This document shows positions 40,762 to 46,119 of a stretch of 46,119 bases of DNA, piece by piece. The position numbers and the translations under genes were made by a program. The notes below the pieces were generated by a model that was not told where the DNA came from, ran no database searches, and saw only the letters and a list, made by a program, of their open reading frames with translations. Every line of letters begins with the position of its first letter. Within the stretch, counting starts at the first letter, position 1. The DNA is taken from assembly GCA_949300375.1 (NCBI GenBank), contig CASGEB010000008.1:1-46119 (forward strand). Reading direction: 5' to 3'. This DNA comes from an uncultured Pseudomonadota bacterium. GTDB lineage: Bacteria; Pseudomonadota; Alphaproteobacteria; RF32; CAG-239.

Positions 40762-42158
40762 TTGGTCTGCTCTCTCCGATTTTTCATTTGTTGGAAAGTT
40801 TGCTGATCAAGGCTGGTTTGCCGGGCGTTGATTTGTCCGGCGCGGGCTTTTTCAGTCAGCAGCGGATTTTTTGTATTAGCGCAGGCCTGGCGGAATTGTT
40901 CGCGGCGCTTGTTTAGTTCTTCTTTGCGGGCATCAATTGTTGCTTCGCGTTTTTCCAGATATTCTCTGACCGCAGAAAGGTTTTCCTGGCGCGATACCAT
41001 TTCTTCCGCCATTTCAACCAGTCCGGTCTGAACTTCATAGGGTTTGTCTTTGGTTTCTCCCGCCGCTTTTTCTATCTTTTGCAGATACGGATTTTCTGAC
41101 GGTTGTTTGCCTTTTTCCTGATAGTTGCCTTTTAGGATTTCTTCCTTGATATGTTCATTGGCTTTCAAAGATGTTTCAAAATAGTTCTTGGCTGCTTCAG
41201 GGATGTTCTGCCCGTTTGCGGCCGCATAATTCAACAGGCCTGAAAATTCTTTGCGGGCTTCCAGTTTTAGCATATCATAGACTTTTTGTTCGTCCAGACC
41301 GTCATAAGCTTTGCTGTCTTCTGCCTTGGCCGTTAACATCCGGGTTGTCGCCATATTGGTCGAATACATATCGGCCATATCTATAGTATATAATATGCCG
41401 GCAGAAAGCGTTTTCATTCGTTCCGGCGATAAAATCTCGTTTAACTTTTCCGGATCCGTTTTCTTTATGATATCCAAAGTTTCCGGTGACATAAAGTTCA
41501 GGTTATGATATTCGCCGCGGCGGATGATGCCGGCAATGCCTTCAATGAGTTTTTTGTTATCGTCATTTAACGCGGTCTGACCCTGCTGCGGGAGTTTTTG
41601 ATTATGCATCGTTAAAACCCTGTCGGAAAAATTCTGGGTTTTATCCAACTGCTTGTTTTTTTTGTCCCGCAGTTCTTTGATGGCATCCCAAAGCCGGTCT
41701 TTGCCGTATCCGGCCGTTTTGAAAGTTGTGTCAAGAGCCCAGGCTGTGCCGAAAGTCGCCGTATTTACAACCTTGTTCAAGCTCCAGTCCAGTCCTTCCA
41801 CAATGATTTCTTTGAATAAAAAGTCGATAATATCGGTATATTCAATCAGCTTGTCGCGTTTCCAGTCGGCTTTGGCACGGTCTCCTTTGCCGGTCTTTAC
41901 GCTGCCGGTTCCGCCGCCGTTTGTGTCGTCATCCTGGTTTTTTTTGTTTTGCTCTTCCAACTGGCGCTTTTCATCCGGCGTGAGCAGGTTGAGTTCGGAC
42001 AGCTTTACTTTTTTTCCGCTTTGTTCATTGACCTTGAGTTTGTTTTTTTCCGCACCGGTTACCGTAATCGAATCGTTATCGCTTTCATTGATTGTAATCT
42101 TCTTTTTCATCGCGTTTATTCTTTCCCGTTTTGCGTTTGTTTCTTCATCAAGACTCAT
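40758..42158 (-). CDS. Large hydrophilic helical protein of the coupling-protein cluster, unknown
   Basis: A 466-residue protein I do not recognise. No signal peptide or clear membrane segment is present. The N-terminal ~110 residues are charged and disordered-looking, with a Gly/Asp-rich stretch (DDDTNGGGTGSVKTGKGD). The centre is helical, and residues about 395-466 form a probable coiled coil (EYLEKREATIDARKEELNKRREQF) ending in a Gln/Lys/Arg-rich tail. I chose ATG 42158; a TTG six codons upstream (42176) is an alternative, and neither has a strong ribosome site. Its stop overlaps the next start by 4 bp (ATGA), tying it to the paralogous membrane proteins and the coupling ATPase. A scaffold, adaptor or secreted substrate are all possible. 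Confidence 0.75.
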   Translation of the reverse strand: MSLDEETNAKRERINAMKKKITINESDNDSITVTGAEKNKLKVNEQSGKKVKLSELNLLTPDEKRQLEEQNKKNQDDDTNGGGTGSVKTGKGDRAKADWKRDKLIEYTDIIDFLFKEIIVEGLDWSLNKVVNTATFGTAWALDTTFKTAGYGKDRLWDAIKELRDKKNKQLDKTQNFSDRVLTMHNQKLPQQGQTALNDDNKKLIEGIAGIIRRGEYHNLNFMSPETLDIIKKTDPEKLNEILSPERMKTLSAGILYTIDMADMYSTNMATTRMLTAKAEDSKAYDGLDEQKVYDMLKLEARKEFSGLLNYAAANGQNIPEAAKNYFETSLKANEHIKEEILKGNYQEKGKQPSENPYLQKIEKAAGETKDKPYEVQTGLVEMAEEMVSRQENLSAVREYLEKREATIDARKEELNKRREQFRQACANTKNPLLTEKARAGQINARQTSLDQQTFQQMKNRREQTK

Positions 42159-42191
42159 TTTTTTATTCCCAACCAAAACTTATTTTATTTA

Positions 42192-42220
42192 ATGCTAACA
42201 CAAGTTTTGTATTTTGTCTA
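42192..42220 (-). promoter_or_regulatory. Possible promoter inside the coupling-protein cluster
   Basis: On the minus strand TAGACA (42220-42215), a 17-bp spacer and TAGCAT (42197-42192) lie 34 bp before the ATG at 42158. The preceding gap of 90 bp is the only sizeable one in the cluster, so the last four genes may have their own promoter. Confidence 0.4.
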
Positions 42221-42248
42221 CATTTTTTCTAAAAATTCAAGAAAAAGC

Positions 42249-43307
42249 TTAAGCTTTCAATTTTTTTAGAAAATTACCGATAATCCGGTTGAATTTTATG
42301 CCGTCTTCCGGCTTGCTTTTTATCAGTCCGAACAGTCTGGGCGGGATTTTGGCAACCTCAATCGGAGAATAGGTGGCCGGGTTGGTAATCAGGATTTCCC
42401 GGGCGCCGTCCGGGTCTTTGCGCGCCGTTTTGAAGTAGTTAATTACCAGCCGCTCGGAATTAATCGGAAATTTTTGTTCTTCAATCAGCGCAATATATTT
42501 TTTTATTTTGGCCTGGCGGGCTTCGTGTTCTTCAATAATCTTCTTTTCCAGCCATCTTTTTTTGGCTTTTATCCGGCGGCTTTCATAGGCGATTTCGCAG
42601 CTTTCGATTTCAATCAGGACTTCTACATAAGAAATCAGGGCAAGCTGCAGGGTTTCGTCTTCTTCTTTTTCGGCAAAATTTAAGATGTCGTCATCCCCCG
42701 CATCAGGGCGCAGGTCTTTTAAATCGGCGCTGTGAGCTTTTAGTATGATATCCCAGCCGTCCAGCGTGGCATCTGTAAAAACGGCGCTGACTTTAGGTTT
42801 GTAACGGGGATACAAAAGTTCTTCGGTAACGGCGAATTTCGGGGTTTTCAAATCGAATTGGGCGGCCATGGTTTCTATGGCGTTTTGGAAATTCTGAAAA
42901 GCAGAGAAAAGCGTCTCTTCTTCTTCCTGCAGGACAATTTTGCTTTTGTCCGGCTGCGGTGCGGGAGCTTGTTTGTCTATGGCCGGGGTTGGGGTGTTTG
43001 TCTGTTGGGGCTGAGAAGCCGTCGGTGCCGGAGATTCGTCAGAAGTCCTTTGGACCGATTTTGCCGGTTCCCCGCGTTCTTCCGGTTGGCGGACAACATG
43101 GCGTACTTTGGCATCTTGGGCTATTTCTTCCTTTTTTTCTTCAATTTCGGTATCTATATCTTTGAGTTCCGAAGCGATGAAGTCGTTCAGCAGACGGTTG
43201 AATTCTTCGTCATCATCTTCTGTCTTGCCGCCGGGAAGTTCTATTTCTTCCTCTTCAAAAACTGAAGCAAGTTCTATTGAAGAATTGTCTTTCTTATTTT
43301 TGGCCAT
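42249..43307 (-). CDS. Acidic hydrophilic protein of the coupling-protein cluster, unknown
   Basis: A 352-residue soluble protein of unknown family. The first ~125 residues are very acidic and then Pro/Gln/Thr-rich (ASVFEEEEIELPGGKTEDDDEE-type stretch, SPAPTASQPQQTNTPTP), likely disordered. The C-terminal ~225 residues look folded and helical, with YPRYKPKVSAVFTDA, a long helix ESRRIKAKKRWLEKKIIEEHE and the ending IIGNFLKKLKA. There is no membrane segment. The ribosome site aggtga precedes the ATG. It lies 10 bp after the small membrane protein gene, so it may be transcribed from that gene's promoter. Its function is not inferable; the position suggests it works with the coupling ATPase. Confidence 0.75.
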   Translation of the reverse strand: MAKNKKDNSSIELASVFEEEEIELPGGKTEDDDEEFNRLLNDFIASELKDIDTEIEEKKEEIAQDAKVRHVVRQPEERGEPAKSVQRTSDESPAPTASQPQQTNTPTPAIDKQAPAPQPDKSKIVLQEEEETLFSAFQNFQNAIETMAAQFDLKTPKFAVTEELLYPRYKPKVSAVFTDATLDGWDIILKAHSADLKDLRPDAGDDDILNFAEKEEDETLQLALISYVEVLIEIESCEIAYESRRIKAKKRWLEKKIIEEHEARQAKIKKYIALIEEQKFPINSERLVINYFKTARKDPDGAREILITNPATYSPIEVAKIPPRLFGLIKSKPEDGIKFNRIIGNFLKKLKA

Positions 43308-43317
43308 ATTTAATCAC

Positions 43318-43602
43318 CTAATTCAAAATAATGGTTGAAATTATTTGTCCCGAGGCAGCGTCCATAATCATTACGCGGTCAGAAACGCCTCCGTCTTTTA
43401 TCAGCAGGAATAACGAACCGTCCTGCGGCAGGATTTTGGCAATCCGGCTGCCGGCGGGCTGGTTTAGATTTACCTGCTGAGGAATAGTCTGTTCGGAAGA
43501 ACCGGTTTTTTTGATAATGCTGCCGAGCAGCAACAGGGTGCCGAAGACCAGGAGAAACGTCAGAATAAATACAATGGTTTTGACCAATTTTAATTTGTCC
43601 AT
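43318..43602 (-). CDS. Small single-pass membrane protein (DUF6476-like)
   Basis: A 94-residue protein with one N-terminal membrane helix (about 7-29) and a small periplasmic domain (QQVNLNQPAGSRIAKILPQDG, LFLLIKDGG, DRVMIMDAASGQIIS). Small proteins of this design sit divergently from rluD/rpoH in other Alphaproteobacteria (DUF6476, from memory), so it probably belongs to the conserved core locus rather than to the coupling-protein cluster that follows. I chose ATG 43602 with agagga 7 bp upstream; the longer frame to 43755 runs backwards through rluD. Confidence 0.75.
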   Translation of the reverse strand: MDKLKLVKTIVFILTFLLVFGTLLLLGSIIKKTGSSEQTIPQQVNLNQPAGSRIAKILPQDGSLFLLIKDGGVSDRVMIMDAASGQIISTIILN

Positions 43603-43612
43603 GGTTATCCTC

Positions 43613-43641
43613 TTGCAAAAAGCTGTTATTGAATGTATTTT
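43613..43641 (+). promoter_or_regulatory. Promoter of rluD
   Basis: TTGCAA (43613-43618), a 17-bp spacer and TATTTT (43636-43641), 31 bp before the rluD start. It overlaps the divergent minus-strand promoter. Confidence 0.5.
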
Positions 43642-43664
43642 ATAGCAAAATTTTAATTTATCAA
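43637..43664 (-). promoter_or_regulatory. Promoter of the small membrane protein and possibly the coupling-protein cluster
   Basis: On the minus strand TTGATA (43664-43659), a 16-bp spacer and TAAAAT (43642-43637), 34 bp before the ATG at 43602. The genes down to 42249 are closely packed behind it. Confidence 0.6.
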
Positions 43665-43672
43665 ACAAGAAT

Positions 43673-44644
43673 ATGAACGAGTCAGAAATATTTTTTACCA
43701 AACCCGTCGGGGCGGCGGAAAAAGGCCAGAGGATGGACAAGTTTCTGGCAGCCAATATTGCCGGCGTGTCGCGTTCGCAGGTTCAACGGCTGATTTTGCA
43801 GGGTTGTTTGAGCTGTGATGACGAGGTGATTGCCGATAATTCTTTCAAAGTCCGCATCGGCGATGTCTATCAGCTTGAAATTCCGGCGCCGGACGAAGCG
43901 GAACCCCGGCCGGAGGATATTCCGCTGGACGTGGTTTATGAAGATGATGATCTGATTGTGGTGAACAAACCGGCAGGCATGACAGTTCATCCGGCGCCGG
44001 GAGCTCCTTCCGGAACGCTGGTTAATGCGCTTTTGTTTCATTGTCGCGGCGGATTGTCAGGCATTGGCGGCGTAAAGCGTCCGGGAATTGTACACCGAAT
44101 CGATAAAGATACCAGCGGGTTGATTGTGGCGGCAAAAAATGATTTAGCGCATCGGGGATTGTGTGAGCAATTTTTTGTCCATTCAATCGAGCGGACTTAT
44201 TTTGCCGTCGTCTACGGTTTGCCGAATCCGGCGCAGGGCAGGATTGAGGCCAGTATCGGGCGCAGCCCGTATGACCGCAAAAAAATGGCCGTTGTGCAAA
44301 GCGGCGGCAAAACAGCGGCGACTAATTATAAAACCATACAGAATTTTGGCGGGGCTGCCGCGTTGGTGCGATGCAATTTGGAAACCGGCAGGACGCACCA
44401 GATTCGTGTGCATATGGCGAGTATCGGCTGCAATCTTATCGGCGACAAGCTGTATGAGAAGGCAAAAAAAACGTCATTAAAGTTTTCTTCACCGGATAAA
44501 AAGGCTTATGTCAATGCTTTTCCGCGTCAGGCGCTGCACGCGACGACATTGGGGTTTATACATCCGCGCAGCGGCGAAAAGCTGAGTTTTTCCTCAGAAT
44601 TTCCGGCTGATATGGCTGAGCTTATCGAGGTTTTGAAACGATAA
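43673..44644 (+). CDS. rluD: 23S rRNA pseudouridine synthase, RluD family
   Basis: A 323-residue enzyme that isomerises uridines in 23S rRNA (helix 69 for RluD). It has an N-terminal S4 RNA-binding domain (about 18-75, MDKFLAANIAGVSRSQVQRLI) and a RluA-type catalytic domain with HRIDKDTSGL (141-150); the catalytic residue is Asp144. NKPAGMTVHPAPG and GRTHQIRVHMASIG are also typical. The ATG at 43673 has no clear Shine-Dalgarno. The adjacency to rpoH, 102 bp downstream, is a conserved alphaproteobacterial arrangement. The exact target sites cannot be told from sequence alone. Confidence 0.92.
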   Translation: MNESEIFFTKPVGAAEKGQRMDKFLAANIAGVSRSQVQRLILQGCLSCDDEVIADNSFKVRIGDVYQLEIPAPDEAEPRPEDIPLDVVYEDDDLIVVNKPAGMTVHPAPGAPSGTLVNALLFHCRGGLSGIGGVKRPGIVHRIDKDTSGLIVAAKNDLAHRGLCEQFFVHSIERTYFAVVYGLPNPAQGRIEASIGRSPYDRKKMAVVQSGGKTAATNYKTIQNFGGAAALVRCNLETGRTHQIRVHMASIGCNLIGDKLYEKAKKTSLKFSSPDKKAYVNAFPRQALHATTLGFIHPRSGEKLSFSSEFPADMAELIEVLKR

Positions 44645-44657
44645 ACGTCTTCTTTCG

Positions 44658-44686
44658 TTGTGCTTCCAATAGAACTAAAGTATAGG
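44658..44686 (+). promoter_or_regulatory. Possible promoter of rpoH
   Basis: TTGTGC (44658-44663), a 17-bp spacer and TATAGG (44681-44686), about 60 bp before the rpoH start, between rluD and rpoH. Confidence 0.45.
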
Positions 44687-44746
44687 TTGTGGAAAACTTT
44701 TATGCTGTTAAACTCGGTTACGGTCAATATGTTAAGGAGATCGACA

Positions 44747-45622
44747 ATGGATCAATTGAATCTGAACGGAATCGACTTCTCTCCGGAACTAAATTTGGCT
44801 CGTTATTTGCAGAGTATCAGAAGATACCCCATTCTTTCTCAAGAAGATGAGTATAATTTGGCAGTCGAGTATCAAAGGACTAAAAATATTCAAGTTGCCT
44901 ACAAGCTTGTAACATCGCATTTGCGGCTGGTGGTTAAAGTGGTTTCAAAATACCGCGGTTACGGACTGCCGGTGGCTGAGATGATTTCTGAAGGAAATAT
45001 CGGCCTTTTGTATGCGGTGGACAAGTTTGAACCTGAAAAGGGTTTTCGTTTTTCTACTTATGCTTTATGGTGGATTAAGGCCTCGGTTCAGAAATATATT
45101 CTGAATTCGTGGTCTTTGGTCAAAATCGGTACAACCGCCGCGCAGAAAAAACTGTTTTTTAACCTCCGCAAAATCAAAAACAGGCTTAACGTTATGGATG
45201 ACCGCGAGCTTTCTTCCGAGGTGCTGGGCGGAATCGCCGCGTCTTTGGATGTGAGCGTGCAGGATGTTACCGATATGAATATGCGGATGAAAGCGCATGA
45301 CGGTTCGCTGAATACGGTAATCGACTCGTCTTCCGAAAACGGAACGGAGTGGATGGATTTTATTGCCGACAGCAAACCCAATCAGGAAGAAATTTATGCG
45401 CGGACGGAAACAATGCGTTATCGCCGCAAACTTTTTAATCAGGCGCTCGGCTGCCTGAACCCGCGCGAGAAAGATATTCTTTTTAAGCGCAGGATGTGCG
45501 ACAAGGCGATTACGCTGGATGATTTGAGCAAGACTTATGCCATATCAAAAGAGCGGGTGCGCCAGATTGAGTTGAACTCAATCAAGAAAATCCGAAAGGA
45601 AATTCAAAGCAAAATGAACTGA
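44747..45622 (+). CDS. rpoH: RNA polymerase heat-shock sigma factor (sigma32)
   Basis: A 291-residue group 3 sigma factor directing RNA polymerase to heat-shock promoters. Region 2 (SHLRLVVKVVSKYRGYGLP, ISEGNIGLL, FSTYALWWIKASVQKYI) is followed by the RpoH box QKKLFFNLR (133-141), diagnostic of sigma32, and region 4 with a helix-turn-helix (LDDLSKTYAISKERVRQIE). I chose ATG 44747, preceded by aaggag 7 bp upstream and starting at the usual distance from region 1.2; the longer frame adds 29 residues overlapping the promoter. In enterobacteria rpoH mRNA folds to sense temperature; I did not identify such a structure here. Confidence 0.95.
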   Translation: MDQLNLNGIDFSPELNLARYLQSIRRYPILSQEDEYNLAVEYQRTKNIQVAYKLVTSHLRLVVKVVSKYRGYGLPVAEMISEGNIGLLYAVDKFEPEKGFRFSTYALWWIKASVQKYILNSWSLVKIGTTAAQKKLFFNLRKIKNRLNVMDDRELSSEVLGGIAASLDVSVQDVTDMNMRMKAHDGSLNTVIDSSSENGTEWMDFIADSKPNQEEIYARTETMRYRRKLFNQALGCLNPREKDILFKRRMCDKAITLDDLSKTYAISKERVRQIELNSIKKIRKEIQSKMN

Positions 45623-45719
45623 TTGGCGGTTGTAGGTATTTCCCGCTTTCGGATGAACTGTTTCCGAAAGTTGAGCAGTTCTGACGAGAGCGGGAGATAT
45701 TTTGCGGAATGGATGGTAT
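45623..45719. other. Structured 3' region after rpoH
   Basis: This gap between convergent genes holds nested inverted repeats: cccgct/agcggg as outer arms, ctttcgga/tccgaaag inside, and gaactg/cagttc that compete with the inner stem. It ends near gagatatttt without a strong T-tract, so termination activity is uncertain. Confidence 0.45.
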
Positions 45720-46119
45720 TTATTCACATATGAAACTGGGGTAGTTTCCGCCGTTGTAGCCGCTGCAAACCTGGAAGACCGGGGTACCGCCGGAGGCTTG
45801 GCAACTGGCGTGCATATCTGTACAATCCGGATAACCATTGCTCTTACATTTATTATAACAGCTCATTCCCCAATAACTTTGGCAGTAATCATCATAGGAA
45901 TGTGATGTTCCTTCGCTGTATCCACATTCTGTTGTATAACCGCAGCACCATCCGCTTTTAGCCACATTAGAATTACAGCTTCCATTTTCACAAGTCTGGT
46001 TACTTGAACACTTACTGCTTCCGCAGGATTGGTAATAGGTTATTCCGTTTTTTGAGCAGGAGGCGGAGCCGGGGTTCAGGCAGTTGGCGGCGCAGGCCTC
46101 GGCGGTGTAGGTATAATCG
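45720..46119 (-). CDS. Cys-rich protein, partial (N-terminus beyond window)
   Basis: This frame is open from the right edge to the TAA at 45720-45722, giving 132 codons of the C-terminal part. An internal GTG could be mistaken for the start, but the frame continues upstream without a stop and stays Cys-rich. There are more than 20 Cys, spaced as in small disulfide-rich modules: CAANC, SCSKNGITYYQSC, CSSNQTCENGSC, WCCGYTTEC, CQSYWGMSCYNKC, CTDMHASC and a closing FICE. Gly, Ser, Tyr and Asn are abundant. An exported, disulfide-stabilised surface or secreted protein is likely; the signal peptide would be outside the window. Family unknown. Confidence 0.8.
   Translation of the reverse strand, partial: DYTYTAEACAANCLNPGSASCSKNGITYYQSCGSSKCSSNQTCENGSCNSNVAKSGWCCGYTTECGYSEGTSHSYDDYCQSYWGMSCYNKCKSNGYPDCTDMHASCQASGGTPVFQVCSGYNGGNYPSFICE

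Noticed and set aside
42244..42257. 14-bp palindrome aaagcttaagcttt as operator or terminator
   Set aside because: The arms leave no loop for a hairpin and half of it lies in the end of a coding region; it may be chance in AT-rich DNA.
42858..43265. 135-codon plus-strand frame opposite the acidic protein
   Set aside because: The Phe/Arg-rich composition is the reverse of Glu/Lys-rich coding sequence, a typical shadow.
36179..43307. Complete integrative conjugative element
   Set aside because: No integrase, relaxase, VirB4 or channel genes are visible, and the far end shows no matching repeat; only a coupling-protein module can be supported.
43603..43755. Upstream extension of the small membrane protein gene
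   Set aside because: The extra 51 codons run antisense into rluD and past the promoter; ATG 43602 has a clear ribosome site.
44660..44746. Longer N-terminus of rpoH
   Set aside because: It overlaps the probable promoter and lacks a ribosome site, while ATG 44747 has aaggag at the right distance.

Overview
The window is a gene-dense, moderately low-GC stretch of an alphaproteobacterial chromosome. The assignment rests on CckA beside FlhB, HdaA, MipZ, LpxI (rather than LpxH) in the lpx cluster, and an RluD-RpoH pair, all typical of Alphaproteobacteria. The low GC, the many lineage-specific genes and the Cys-rich or repeat-rich exported proteins suggest a host- or gut-associated relative of Rhodospirillales; that last step is inference.

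Layout. 1-2945 (minus): the front of a repeat-stalk lipoprotein (13 copies of a 27-bp repeat at the window edge) and an LtaS-like sulfatase-fold membrane enzyme. 3035-6021 (plus): lolC-lolD and an exported EF-hand protein whose 3' end looks frameshifted. 6035-10340 (plus): rpmI-rplT-pheS-pheT. 10360-11565 (minus): an orphan gene. 11667-16155 (plus): lpxA, a terminator-like hairpin, then lpxI-lpxB and an alpha-isopropylmalate-synthase-like gene. 16229-18196: small orphan genes, three of them each with its own near-consensus promoter. 18370-20912: a Cys-rich exported protein (minus) and comEC (plus). 20973-23899 (minus): prfC and a TPR/SHOCT-like lipoprotein. 24043-25611 (plus): tRNA-Leu(UAG) and trigger factor.

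25735-33920 (minus) reads as one long operon in the order pgm, GH114-like exported protein, fliQ, fliR, flhB, cckA, hdaA. It joins flagellar export, the CckA cell-cycle kinase and the HdaA replication-initiation regulator. 34022-36039 (minus): dacA (DD-carboxypeptidase with SPOR domain) and mipZ, both concerned with division and the cell wall.

36179-36656 holds tRNA-His(GUG) followed by two tandem ~200-bp copies of a hairpin-rich element that begins with the 3' end of the tRNA. Beyond it, 36736-43307 (minus) is the least explained part of the window: a VirD4/TraG-like type IV coupling ATPase preceded by two tandem paralogous membrane proteins and two large hydrophilic proteins I cannot place. 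No relaxase, integrase or VirB gene is visible. The set may be a stand-alone coupling-protein module, either resident or the remnant of an element inserted at tRNA-His. The window closes with a small conserved membrane protein (minus), rluD and rpoH (plus), and the C-terminal part of a Cys-rich protein (minus, cut by the window edge).
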